A DNA stretch of 64,000 nucleotides from the NCBI GenBank assembly GCA_963802635.1, contig CAWDJJ010000001.1, forward strand, positions 1 through 64,000. Direction: 5' to 3'. The notes under the pieces were generated by a model that was not told where the DNA came from, ran no database searches, and saw only the letters and a program-made list of their open reading frames with translations. Below, piece by piece: positions 18,983-28,002 of this stretch; position 1 is the first letter of the stretch, and each line of letters begins with the position of its first letter. Made by a program: the position numbers and the translations under genes. Source of the stretch: CAVTLG01 sp963802635. Lineage in GTDB: Bacteria > Chloroflexota > Ktedonobacteria > Ktedonobacterales > Ktedonobacteraceae.

Positions 18983-20233
18983 ATGCAGAAGAAAATCCGC
19001 GTACTGTTCTTACAATCCCAGGCGCAGACGTGGTCGTGGTCAATTGCGAATGTGCACCGCATGTTACTGCAACATTTTGATCGAGAGCGTGTAGAGATAT
19101 ATGCTGCCTGTGCCGTAGGGGCAGGCGGTGCAAAAACGCCTGCTTATAGCAGGTTTGAGATCATTCCCGATCTGCATATGCGCCCAACCAATTTCGGCCC
19201 GATCATCTTCGGTGGCTCCAAATTTGAGCTGGCGAAAAACCTGATTGCTACTGGTTTAGCTACGCCAGCAAGTCTGCTAGGACTCATCAATTATGTGAAA
19301 CAGAACCAGATAGATATTATTCACGCTGCTGAAATACCTCGTGATGCGTTGTGTAGTGTCTTCCTGGCAAAAATGACCAGAGCCAAAAGCGTGATTCATA
19401 TCCATTCGAAATGCGCAAGCTGGATGCGACCAGCAGTTTTGCGTGCTATGAGACAGGCTGATGGTATCATTGGTGTTTCCGCATTTGTCGCCGATTCTGC
19501 TATTGCTATCGGCTGCCAGCCAACAAGAGTCTACCATGCGTTGAATAGTATGGATGCAAGTCAATGGGATTATCAGGTTGATGGCAGTTCAATACGTCAG
19601 GAATTTCATATTCCGCCGGAAGCTCTGGTCTTCGCTATTGTTGGCCGTGTCGGACCCTGGAAAGGCAACGAACAGGTCTTAAAGGCGCTCGCTCAGATCA
19701 AAGATCGCCTTCCCGATTTTCGTTTCATGATCGTCGGTGAAGATGCACCAAACCCTCTCACTGGTAGTAGCAGCTATGTTGCCGACTTACAGGTGATAGC
19801 GCGCGATCTAGGACTCAGCCAGCAGGTTATTTTTACAGGTCTGCGCTCAGATATCCCGGCGATCCTGGCGATCTGTGATCTCTACACTATGCCCGCGCTT
19901 GAGGAGGGATTTTGTCTAGCTATACTTGAAGCGATGGCGATGAAAAAAGCTGTTGTTGCACTGGATAGTGGGGGACCACGAGAATTTGTCGAACACGGGA
20001 AATCGGGCTTGCTTTCACAACCGGACGATGTGCAGCAGTTGGCAGAAAATATTCTTACATTGGTGAACGACGCACCACTTCGTGGACGCATGGGCGAATA
20101 TGCACGTCAACGCGTCGAAGCATATTTTAATCCTCAACGCCTGGCTGATGACGTAGAGCAGATCTACCAAAATGTCCTGCAAGGTGCACAAGCGCCAGAT
20201 AAACGATCAGTAGCAACCATCGTGAAAGCGTAA
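18983..20233 (+). CDS. Glycosyltransferase family 4
   Basis: This is an intact 416-residue GT-B enzyme. RVLFLQSQAQTWSWSIANVH opens the acceptor half; IDIIHAAEIPRD and SVIHIHSK are the usual Rossmann elements. The donor half has FAIVGRVGPWKGNEQVLKAL, FTGLRSDIPAILAICDLYTM and PALEEGFCLAILEAMAMKKA, giving the E-x7-E motif that binds the nucleotide sugar. AAGGATGAG lies upstream of the ATG. It stands alone between a divergent SGNH gene and a convergent PIG-L gene, so it probably has its own promoter in the 460-bp spacer. The sugar specificity is not visible. Confidence 0.92.
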   Translation: MQKKIRVLFLQSQAQTWSWSIANVHRMLLQHFDRERVEIYAACAVGAGGAKTPAYSRFEIIPDLHMRPTNFGPIIFGGSKFELAKNLIATGLATPASLLGLINYVKQNQIDIIHAAEIPRDALCSVFLAKMTRAKSVIHIHSKCASWMRPAVLRAMRQADGIIGVSAFVADSAIAIGCQPTRVYHALNSMDASQWDYQVDGSSIRQEFHIPPEALVFAIVGRVGPWKGNEQVLKALAQIKDRLPDFRFMIVGEDAPNPLTGSSSYVADLQVIARDLGLSQQVIFTGLRSDIPAILAICDLYTMPALEEGFCLAILEAMAMKKAVVALDSGGPREFVEHGKSGLLSQPDDVQQLAENILTLVNDAPLRGRMGEYARQRVEAYFNPQRLADDVEQIYQNVLQGAQAPDKRSVATIVKA

Positions 20234-20293
20234 ACTGACCTTAAATCGGCTGGTGGCTCCGAAAGTGATCTGGGCCATTGAGTAGAGGTTATG

Positions 20294-20330
20294 GAGCGTT
20301 GGTAAGGAGTAAAGCTCTTTCCCAACGCTC
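20294..20330. terminator. Hairpin between convergent genes
   Basis: GAGCGTTGG (20294-20302) pairs perfectly with CCAACGCTC (20322-20330), and the loop contains a smaller GAGTAAAGCTC pairing. It sits between the convergent glycosyltransferase and PIG-L genes and probably terminates both. Confidence 0.65.
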
Positions 20331-20339
20331 TGTGCTGGT

Positions 20340-22973
20340 TTAACTTGCATAAACCTGGATTTCGGATAACCCAATATTTTGTGTCGAAGCACTCACTGAA
20401 GTAATGTTGAGTTGTAAGCTCGTGAAGGTCTTCGCCGCGAACGTGAAGGTCGTGGCGCTGCCATTATTATTGAGTGCACCGATGGTGATGCTACTCCCAT
20501 CACTAAATTGAATATTGCCGCCCGTGATCTGATCATTCAAATTTGGACGGTCGTAGAGGACGATCCTGCCAACGGTTTGCGCACTCGTCCAGGTCAGCTT
20601 AAGCCAACTGCCAGCGCCGCCACCAATAGTTGCCCACTCCTTTGTGTAATCACCAGGGTAGCCATCGATCACTCCATCAATAGCTTTATTCGCTGTCTGA
20701 CCGGTACTGGTATTCTGTGATGAGGCCGTCGCCGTCGCGGAAAGAGCGAGATCAGTGCTGCTACTGTTCACCGTGATAGTGACAGTGGCGGGACTGCTGC
20801 TGGTTTGTCCGTTATTGACGACCAGTTGGAAGGTCAGAGTGGTAGCGCTGGCCGGGGCGGTGAAAGTAGGTTTCACCGCCGTAGTACTGGAAAGCGTAAC
20901 AGTGGGGCCAGCCGTCTGCGTCCACAGGTAGGTCAACGTACTCCCAGTACTGCCAGATCCATCGAGTGTGACAGTTGCGCCAGTCTGAACCGATTGGTTC
21001 GAACCAGCATTAGCGACTGGTGGCTGGCTTGCCGCTGTCACCGTGATGGTGACAGTGGCGGGACTGCTACTGGTTTGTCCGTTGTTGACGACCAGTTGGA
21101 AGGTCAGAGTAGTAGCGCTTGCCGGGGCAGTGAAAGTTGGTTTCACCGCTGTAGTGCTGGAGAGCGTGACAGTAGGGCCAGCCGTCTGTGACCACAAGTA
21201 GGTCAATGTATTGCCACCAGGATCTGAACTGCCCGATCCATCGAGTGTGACAGTTGCGCCCACCTGAACCGATTGGCTCGAACCAGCATTGGCTACTGGA
21301 GCCTGGCTGCCTCCACCGCTAGTGTTGTAGACCTGGATCTCAGATAGCCCGACATTTTCCGTTGAAGCACTCACAGACGTGATATTGAGTTGTAAACTTG
21401 TGAAGGTCTTCGCTGCGAACGTGAAGGTCGTGGCGCTGCCATTATTATTGAGTGCACTGATGGTGATGCTACTCCCATCACTGAATTGAATATTGCCGCC
21501 CGTGATCTGGTCGTTCGTATTGGGACGGTCGTAGAGAATAATTTGATTCGCAGTTTGTGGACTCGTCCAGGTCAGCTTAAGCCAACTGCCAGCGCCGCCA
21601 CCAATGGTTGCCCACTCCTTCGTGTAATCACCAGGGTAGCCATCGATCACCCCATCAATAGCCTTATCGGCTGTCTGCTCGGTACTGGTATTCTGTGACG
21701 AGGCCGTCGCGGTCGCAGTAAGAGCGAGGTCAGTGGTGTTACTGTTCACCGTGATGGTGACAGTAGCCGGAGTGCTACTGCTTTGCCCGTTATTGACGAC
21801 TAGTTGAAAGGTCAGGGTGGCAGCGCTAGCCGGAGCGGTAAAGGTCGGCTGCACCACCGTAGTGCTGGAGAGCGTGACAGTAGGGCCAGCCGTCTGCGTC
21901 CACAGGTAGGTCAATGTATTGCCACCGGGATCTGAGCTGCCAGATCCGTCGAGTGTGACAGTCGCGCCCGCCTGGACTGATTGATTCGCACCAGCATTGG
22001 CAACTGGAGCCTGGCTTCCTCCACCAGTTCCTGATCCCACTGTGTATTGGCGCTGCAGCCATAGTGCGTAGTTTGAACCAGCACAACTCGAGTTACTGCC
22101 ACAAACGTTGACATCATCCTGCGCATAAGTGAAAAAAGTGTTCTGCTTGGTAGTGAGATCAGCGCCCGTGACGTTAGCAGCAAGAGTGGTAGTGCCGTAG
22201 TCTTCATACCCGGTAAAGGAGTGTGGTGTTGCGTACGCTTGCAGAGCTGCCTGCACTAGATATGCTGCTGCGTGGTGGTCGCTGTGATCGCCGTCACCAA
22301 AGGTGCCAACATAATCCTGCATATTTACTTGATCTGGCTGGAAAGACGACATCAAACCGGTAAGCGTACTGGTTAATGTCGCTTTTGTGTAGCTTGACGA
22401 GCCGTCTATTGCCTGCATGGTTGTGATTGTACCTGTCCAGAGATCTTGTAAGCTCGTATGATTGGTAGATGCGAACCCCGAGCCATCGATGTTGCCATCG
22501 GGGAGTCGCATAAAGGCCAGGGAGACTGACGGATGTGCTGAGAGCGTAAAAACTGGAATTGGATGTCCGCTAATCCCTGCATCCGTTTGCGTCCAGGTAT
22601 TAGCAACTCCGCACATCTGGGCATAAGCGGCCTGTGAGCCAGCTTCGCGGCTTCCCCAATAGGCAACATTATTACCTGCGTCGCCCGCCGTAAGAAAAAC
22701 CGTTCTGACGTTGCGACCAGCTTAAATCGCATGCAATAAGTCTGGGCTGAGGAAGAGCAGATCATCATCCTCATGCGCAACGAAATTGAGCGTTGAACCG
22801 CTCGCAGCAGAAGCTATTTTGGTAGTACCGAACGGTACAAAGTTTATACTAACGACAACTACACCGGCACCCGCCAGAAAGGACCGACGTGAGAAGCTGT
22901 TGCGTTGGGGATGTAACGTTGTCGCTAGCTTCTCTATTCCCCCTATGAGTCGTTGTCCTCTTGACCACCGCAT
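20340..22973 (-). pseudogene. Secreted PIG-L-type deacetylase with PKD-like and discoidin-like repeats, internal stop codon
   Basis: The ATG at 22973 has GAGGAGG upstream. The N-terminus has a twin-arginine signal (SRRSFLAGAGVVVVS) followed by FVAHEDDDLLFLSPDLL, the PIG-L metal-binding motif (usual form AHPDDE). Codon 84 is TAA (22724-22722). The same frame then continues as AGRNVRTVFLTAGDAGNNVA and GDGDHSDHHAAAYLV, the conserved second metal motif, so a CAA-to-TAA change is likely. After the ~280-residue enzyme come a PKD/Ig-like unit (APVANAGANQSVQAGATVTL), a discoidin-like unit (NTSTEQTADKAIDGVIDGYP), two more PKD-like units and a second discoidin-like unit. Such proteins de-N-acetylate sugars at the cell surface. 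It is either a nonsense-mutated gene or a base-call error. Confidence 0.8.
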
Positions 22974-23214
22974 ATGTCATTTCCTCCTCAAAATACACAC
23001 TATTCATTTATATGTAGATAGAACACATGTTTATAACTACGAAGCGTTGGTATTTATCATGGCGACAAATGTTCGTAAGTGCCGATATCCTGCTCTTTCT
23101 AAGCGTTGTGATCTGGTAAGGGCCAGGATACAGGAATCGGTCATATCTTTTGGTACCTCCCTTTTTTTGATATTGTTGGCGTAGGTAGAGTGAACCTCTC
23201 CTTAGTGCCAACGC

Positions 23215-23345
23215 TTACTTTCCATAAGCCTGGATCTCGATAAAGCCACTATTGTGTACTGAAGCGCTTACAGCAGTAACGTTGAGCTGTAAACTTGTGA
23301 TGGTTACCACGGAGTCGTTTTCCTCTTGAACACCACGTATTTCAT
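23215..23345 (-). pseudogene. Deletion remnant of a second PIG-L/discoidin gene
   Basis: Reading the minus strand, GAGGAGGGTAAG-ATG-AAATAC and the following AAGAGGAAAACGACTC closely match the ribosome site and first codons of the gene starting at 22973 (GAGGAGG, AAGAGGACAACGACTC). Within about 45 bases this passes directly into a segment encoding TSLQLNVTAVSAS and IEIQAYGK-stop, which matches the last residues of the same gene (TSLQLNITSVSAS, SEIQVYAS). The middle is missing. It is therefore the two ends of a paralogous copy joined by an internal deletion. Confidence 0.7.
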
Positions 23346-23588
23346 CTTACCCTCCTCAAAAATGTCTACAACCTTTTATCACTTATAGTGCCTATATATT
23401 TGATATAATAAATATTTATGAATGTAACACTTATAGCTGCTAACATGATAAATGGCTGTGGTTATATAATACAATAAATAGTAATGATTGTACATACTTG
23501 CAAGGTTAACACTCGGTGATGTAAAGGTTGCATTTTGTCATTATTCCTTGCACCTTTGGTGAGTATGAAGATGGAACGAATAGCGGTG

Positions 23589-23623
23589 GCGCTTTCTTCT
23601 GCGATAGCCAGGGAAGAAAGCGC
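23589..23623 (-). terminator. Hairpin terminator of the DUF2721 gene
   Basis: GCGCTTTCTTC (23589-23599) pairs perfectly with GAAGAAAGCGC (23613-23623). It lies about 40 bp beyond the stop of the minus-strand membrane-protein gene. No long T tract follows. Confidence 0.6.
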
Positions 23624-23661
23624 TGTTATCCTACGTATCGACCGCTTGCGTGTGGGCAGGA

Positions 23662-24231
23662 TCAGGTGAGGTGATCCAGGTGGGGGAGTTGTATGCGCTT
23701 ATGAGAAGTTGTTAGTGGTGGTGCGTTCTTGCCCAGGCTTAACGAGTGCATGACTTCATATCTCACTGAAAGATGTGATTGGTAAAGTTCCTGCATGACA
23801 ATGCTTCCTCCAAACAAGGCTGTTGCCATGCCTCCCAGGAAAGCAAGTAACGCCAGTAAGGCCGCTACCTGTGCGTTCAAGATGGATGTCAATGCCAGGA
23901 GAAACATACTGATGATGAACAGTAATATAGCCAGGCCGAGAATGAGTGCTGCGTCGTGAAGCATTTTGTGCCGTTTCAAGAGGTGAGGGAGCTGCACTTC
24001 TATTTCACTTAGCCGCAAGTGGCTGAAATCATCCAGCTTATCCATGGCAACGCTGATAGTATCGCCTGCTGTACTCAGGATGGTGAAACGCTCTTGAATC
24101 ATGGTTCGCATGCGTGCGCTAATGGCATCATACCGTTGGAATTGTCCATTTAAAAAGACTATACAAGATGAGATCATGACGACAGGGGCGAGAATAAGAC
24201 TAATAATATGGGTAATTGTATTGGTATCCAT
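23662..24231 (-). CDS. DUF2721-like membrane protein
   Basis: The 189-residue product has one helix at the start (ITHIISLILAPVVMISSCIV), a polar region with RYDAISARMRTMIQERF, then two to three helices (ALILGLAILLFIISMFLLAL, AALLALLAFLGGMATALFGG) and a short tail. This order, including the FLNGQFQRYDAISARMR segment, matches the DUF2721 family of bacterial membrane proteins of unknown function. ATG 24231 was chosen because AAGGA lies eight bases upstream. It is monocistronic, with its own terminator. No function can be inferred. Confidence 0.75.
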   Translation of the reverse strand: MDTNTITHIISLILAPVVMISSCIVFLNGQFQRYDAISARMRTMIQERFTILSTAGDTISVAMDKLDDFSHLRLSEIEVQLPHLLKRHKMLHDAALILGLAILLFIISMFLLALTSILNAQVAALLALLAFLGGMATALFGGSIVMQELYQSHLSVRYEVMHSLSLGKNAPPLTTSHKRIQLPHLDHLT

Positions 24232-24357
24232 TGATTTATCCTTAAGAATACTGTGATAAGACCATTTTTTAGTATATCTCGTGAAGTAGACTTTATAAAT
24301 AATAGACATGTCTTACTTCAAACTAGTTATTTTGCACTACATATATTGCGTGACAAT

Positions 24358-24693
24358 TTATTTGTGCCCATGGCTGGGTAAAACACTTTCCTGGAGTAGT
24401 AAGTATCCATAGCCAAGTACACAGTAGACATAGATGCCGGTTCCGCGTAGCTTAGTGCGAATCCTGTCAATATGTTTGTCCATCATTGATCGCACCTTTT
24501 CGTCTGCCTCGCAGTTATAGACAAGACGTGCCAGATCAGTATAGGTGAGAGGCCAACCATGTCTTAGAGGATAGAATAACCGATATTCGGTCTTTGTCAA
24601 GATGACTTTTGTACCTCCAATGATCAGCAAATGTCCTGGCGTATTCCACTGAATATCGACTGTTTGCACACGAGCATAGTTTCCATGTGTCAT
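24358..24693 (-). CDS. Stand-alone winged-helix (OmpR/PhoB C-terminal-like) protein
   Basis: The 111-residue product consists almost wholly of a winged-helix DNA-binding domain of response-regulator type. It has VILTKTEYRLFYPL (first helix region), LTYTDLARLVY, VRSMMDKHIDRIRTKLRGTG (recognition helix) and IYVYCVLGYGYLL (wing hairpin, usual form GYGYRL). There is no receiver domain, so it is not controlled by phosphorylation in the usual way. AAAAGGAC precedes the ATG at some distance. It lies downstream of the pckA gene on the same strand beyond a terminator hairpin. Confidence 0.78.
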   Translation of the reverse strand: MTHGNYARVQTVDIQWNTPGHLLIIGGTKVILTKTEYRLFYPLRHGWPLTYTDLARLVYNCEADEKVRSMMDKHIDRIRTKLRGTGIYVYCVLGYGYLLLQESVLPSHGHK

Positions 24694-24720
24694 AGCTTAA
24701 AGTCCTTTTAAAAGCATCAA

Positions 24721-24749
24721 GGACGAAGAAAGCTCGGCTTTCTTCGTCC
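24721..24749 (-). terminator. Hairpin terminator after pckA
   Basis: GGACGAAGAAAGC (24721-24733) pairs perfectly over 13 bp with GCTTTCTTCGTCC (24737-24749) across a 3-nt loop, 11 bp beyond the pckA stop. The minus strand continues TTGATGCTTTT. Confidence 0.8.
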
Positions 24750-24759
24750 TCAGCTCCGT

Positions 24760-26343
24760 TTACCTGGGGCCTGCGTTACGTATCTCGTTTGTCAGAGAGG
24801 CAAACTGTGCAAAATTCTCTTTAAACAGTCGCGCTAAATGTTCAGCTTGTTTATCGTATGCTGCGGGGTCCGGCCAGTTTTTGCGCGGCCAGAGTATGTC
24901 AGCAGGTACACCAGGACAGAGCGTTGGTACACAGAAACCAAAGGTGCTATCGACAAGCATATCTGAATGCTCAATAGCGCCACTGATGGCAGCCTGTACC
25001 ATGGCGCGCGTATAGTTAATATTAATCCGCTGACCCACACCATAGGGTCCACCTGACCAGCCGGTATTGATCAAATAACAGCGCACATGGTGTTTCTCAA
25101 TGCGCTCACGCAGCAGATTCGCGTACTCCCCCGGTCGCAATGGTAGGAACGCAGCTCCAAAACAAGCGCTAAATGTCGCTTGCGGAGTAGTCACACCAGC
25201 TTCAGTGCCAGCGAGTTTACTGGTATAGCCCGATAAAAAGTAGTACATTGCCTGCTCTGTGGTCAGTTTAGCAATGGGTGGGAGCACGCCAAAGGAATCC
25301 GCTGAGAGAAAGATGACGGACTGTGGATGCCCGCCGACACCAGATGGTATGACATTATTGATATAATCGACAGGATAAGCTACGCGCGTGTTTTCGGTCA
25401 ATGACGCGTCACGATAGTCTGGCTCACGTGTCGTTGGGTTCAGCACAACATTTTCGCAGACCGAGCCGAAACGCACCGCGTTCCAGATCTGTGGCTCATA
25501 TTCCTGTGAGAGGTTGATACACTTTGCATAGCAACCACCCTCAAAATTGAACACACCGTTGTCGCCCCAGCCATGCTCATCATCACCGATCAAGCGGCGT
25601 TGAGGGTCTGCTGAAAGTGATGTTTTTCCGGTACCTGATAAACCGAAGAAGAGCGCAACATCGTCGTCAGGGCCGACATTTGCTGAGCAGTGCATGGGTA
25701 AGACGCCTTCGGCTGGTAAAAGAAAATTAAGCACTGTGAAGATGGACTTCTTCATTTCGCCTGCGTACTCGGTCCCTGCAATCAACACCAGACGCTCTTT
25801 AAAATCGATAATGATGGCGGCCCCAGAACGTGTACCGTGCACCTGAGGGTTCGTACGGAAATGAGGCACGCACAGAATCGTGAAGCCTGGACGGTCACTC
25901 ATCTGGTCACTCTCGTTTGTGCGTAAGAATAACTGATGGACGAATAGATTGTGCCAGGCTAACTCGGTAATCACCTGAATAGGCATGCGATAGCGGGGAT
26001 CAGCGCCCGCCGCCGCATCCAACACATAGACCTCACGTCCCTGCAAGTAATCAGCCAGACTCTGACGTATCCCGGCAAAGGTCTCGGCTGACAACGGATG
26101 ATTGTTATCGCCCCACCATATGTCCTCTGCGTAATCATCATGTGAGACAATGGATTTATCTTTCGGTGTGCGTCCTGTATATGCACCGGTTGTTGCACAG
26201 AATGCTCCATTCGATGCAAGCTGCCCCTCTAGCCGCGCTAAAGCGCATTCCACGAGTTGCGCAGGGGGAAGATTCCAGTGAATGGTACCAAGATTGACTA
26301 ATCCATACTCTTCCAGTGCCTTACGACTCATCAGCATTGTCAT
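24760..26343 (-). CDS. pckA: Phosphoenolpyruvate carboxykinase (ATP)
   Basis: This cytosolic enzyme converts oxaloacetate and ATP to phosphoenolpyruvate, CO2 and ADP, the entry step of gluconeogenesis. The 527-residue length is normal. TGAYTGRTPKDK (52-63) is the substrate-binding region, FFGLSGTGKTSLSAD (232-246) the P-loop specific to this kinase family, and LIGDDEHGW (251-259) the metal-binding aspartates. KAGTEAG-like text (SGYTSKLAGTEAGVT) and INTGWSGGPYGVGQRININYT are conserved later. AAAAAGGAG lies upstream of the ATG. It is followed by its own terminator and preceded by a 159-bp spacer with a perfect palindrome that may be an operator. The gene looks intact. Confidence 0.97.
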   Translation of the reverse strand: MTMLMSRKALEEYGLVNLGTIHWNLPPAQLVECALARLEGQLASNGAFCATTGAYTGRTPKDKSIVSHDDYAEDIWWGDNNHPLSAETFAGIRQSLADYLQGREVYVLDAAAGADPRYRMPIQVITELAWHNLFVHQLFLRTNESDQMSDRPGFTILCVPHFRTNPQVHGTRSGAAIIIDFKERLVLIAGTEYAGEMKKSIFTVLNFLLPAEGVLPMHCSANVGPDDDVALFFGLSGTGKTSLSADPQRRLIGDDEHGWGDNGVFNFEGGCYAKCINLSQEYEPQIWNAVRFGSVCENVVLNPTTREPDYRDASLTENTRVAYPVDYINNVIPSGVGGHPQSVIFLSADSFGVLPPIAKLTTEQAMYYFLSGYTSKLAGTEAGVTTPQATFSACFGAAFLPLRPGEYANLLRERIEKHHVRCYLINTGWSGGPYGVGQRININYTRAMVQAAISGAIEHSDMLVDSTFGFCVPTLCPGVPADILWPRKNWPDPAAYDKQAEHLARLFKENFAQFASLTNEIRNAGPR

Positions 26344-26445
26344 AAAACAGTAGCTCCTTTTTATGGCGCTCTCTAAGGGAGAGCACCATCATCTAGCTGT
26401 AACAGTTATCTGTGTATCTCCGTTAGTTGTTATTGCTGGACAACA

Positions 26446-26464
26446 GGAATACATGTTGTATTCC
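26446..26464. promoter_or_regulatory. Palindrome upstream of pckA, possible operator
   Basis: GGAATACA-TGT-TGTATTCC is a perfect 8-bp inverted repeat about 100 bp upstream of the pckA start and 40 bp beyond the gdhA stop. It has the size of a dimer-binding operator. A terminator role for gdhA is possible but the stem is AT-rich and lacks a T tract. Confidence 0.4.
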
Positions 26465-26502
26465 CTGGTTATCTGACAATGAAAGCCCGTTTCTCGCCAG
26501 GA

Positions 26503-27771
26503 TTAAGGATAAATGCTCCGTATGCGTGTTGTTTCGGCCACTCGTCCAACTGCCAGCAGGTATGCACCCAGGCGGTAATCGCAGTGTTTTTGCTCGCAGA
26601 TAGCCTTGACCGCGCTAAAGCTCTGCCTCATCATGCGCTCCAGGCGAGTGTTAACTTCTTCTTCTGACCAGAAAAGGTGCTGAAGATCCTGAACCCACTC
26701 AAAGTAGCTAACGACCACTCCGCCCGCGTTGGCGAGAATGTCTGGAATAACCGGAATGCCGCGTTCGTGGAAGATGGCATCTGCGCCTGTTGTCGTTGGG
26801 CCATTAGCGGCCTCGATGATCAATCTGGTCTGGATGCGTGCTGCGTTGCGTGCAGTAAGTTGACCCTCAATCGCGGCTGGAATAAGAATGTCGCATGGCT
26901 GTTCCAGTAACTCTGTGCTACTCAAGCGTTCCACACCCGAGAGCGTTTGTAGATTGCCTGACTCGCGTGTAGCAAGAAGCGCTCTATTCACGTCAATGCC
27001 ATGGTCGTTATAGATTGCTCCGTTCACATCGGCGATTTCAACAATTCTGCAACCGGCTTTAGACAAGAGGCTAGCAGCAACCGAGCCTACATTGCCAAAG
27101 CCTTGCATGATCACGCGGGCACCTTCAAGAGGAATAGCATGGACCTCGCAAGCATCACGCGTCGCAAAAAAGATTCCACGCCCAGTTGCTTCTGTTCTGC
27201 CCAAACTACCGCCTAGCGCTAAGGGCTTACCCGTCACAACCGCCGGAATCGTATACCCATGATGCATAGAGTACGTGTCCATGATCCAGCCCATGATCTG
27301 CGCGTTTGTGTTCATATCCGGTGCAGGGATATCGCGCTCGGGACCGATCATCTCGGCGATTTCTGTTGTATAACGGCGTGTCAGGCGTTCGAGTTCCCTC
27401 AATGAAAGCTCACGTGTATCTACGATGATGCCGCCTTTTGCACCCCCAAAAGGGATATCCATGAGGGCACATTTCCATGTCATCCACATAGCTAACGCAC
27501 GTATTTCATCTAACGAGACGTTCGCATCGTAGCGAATGCCACCTTTGGCGGGTCCGCGATTAATATTATGCTGCACACGATATCCAGTAAACATTTTTAC
27601 GCAGCCGTTATCCATGCGGACAGGAAAATTCACGGTCAACTCTCGTTTGGGGGTGCGCAAGATGGAGCGTAGCTCTGCATCAAGGTGCAGACAATCAGCT
27701 GCTACATCGAACTGAATAAGTGCCTGATTCAATGGATTAAGCAGCTGATCTTCTTTGACTGTCGTTACCAC
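26503..27771 (-). CDS. gdhA: Glutamate dehydrogenase (Glu/Leu/Phe/Val family)
   Basis: This enzyme of ~422 residues reversibly oxidatively deaminates glutamate to 2-oxoglutarate with NAD(P). N-terminal catalytic motifs include KMFTGYRVQHNINRGPAKGG and MDIPFGGAKGGI, where Lys of GGAKGG is the active-site residue. PAPDMNTNAQIMGWIMDTYS is conserved and the Rossmann motif is RVIMQGFGNVGSVAASLL. ANGPTT and PDILANAGGVVVSYFEWVQD are characteristic of the family. The GTG at 27771 is preferred because AAAGGAG lies six bases upstream; a TTG further upstream has no ribosome site. It is divergent from the Lrp/AsnC regulator, which suggests local control. Coenzyme preference is not clear. Confidence 0.93.
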   Translation of the reverse strand: MVTTVKEDQLLNPLNQALIQFDVAADCLHLDAELRSILRTPKRELTVNFPVRMDNGCVKMFTGYRVQHNINRGPAKGGIRYDANVSLDEIRALAMWMTWKCALMDIPFGGAKGGIIVDTRELSLRELERLTRRYTTEIAEMIGPERDIPAPDMNTNAQIMGWIMDTYSMHHGYTIPAVVTGKPLALGGSLGRTEATGRGIFFATRDACEVHAIPLEGARVIMQGFGNVGSVAASLLSKAGCRIVEIADVNGAIYNDHGIDVNRALLATRESGNLQTLSGVERLSSTELLEQPCDILIPAAIEGQLTARNAARIQTRLIIEAANGPTTTGADAIFHERGIPVIPDILANAGGVVVSYFEWVQDLQHLFWSEEEVNTRLERMMRQSFSAVKAICEQKHCDYRLGAYLLAVGRVAETTRIRSIYP

Positions 27772-27866
27772 TTTTTTCTCCTTTAATGCTATCAAACATG
27801 GAAGATATGTAAATTATGAATAAGTCCTAGAAAGACGAAGAAAGACAAGACAGTATGGATTTCTCT

Positions 27867-27885
27867 TTCTTTCTATATGAAAGAA
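27867..27885. promoter_or_regulatory. Inverted repeat in the gdhA/lrp spacer
   Basis: TTCTTTC-TATAT-GAAAGAA is a perfect 7-bp inverted repeat in the divergent spacer between gdhA and the Lrp/AsnC gene, the expected place for a self-regulating Lrp-family site. Its binding protein is inferred only from position. Confidence 0.4.
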
Positions 27886-27912
27886 TAACTTCAGGAAATA
27901 AATAACTTACAG

Positions 27913-27942
27913 TTCAAGTATAAAATTTTTTTGGGCTATAAT
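27913..27942 (+). promoter_or_regulatory. Possible promoter of the Lrp/AsnC gene
   Basis: A consensus -10 hexamer TATAAT (27937-27942) lies 60 bp upstream of the ATG. A weak -35-like TTCAAG (27913-27918) is 18 bp further upstream. Confidence 0.45.
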
Positions 27943-28002
27943 AAAGGGTAAGGTAGCGGCATATTCTTTAAAAAAATGGATTTTGAAAGGTGAAAGCTCC
28001 CC

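Larger units (their letters stand above)
22974..23661. other. Intergenic region with a gene remnant
   Basis: About 690 bp has no intact gene. The part at 23215-23345 is a remnant of a PIG-L/discoidin paralogue, and 23589-23623 is a terminator hairpin for the gene at 23662. The remaining AT-rich sequence shows nothing recognisable. Confidence 0.5.

Noticed and set aside
23008..23211. 67-residue minus-strand frame between the PIG-L gene and its remnant
   Set aside because: No ribosome site or family features; composition looks non-coding.
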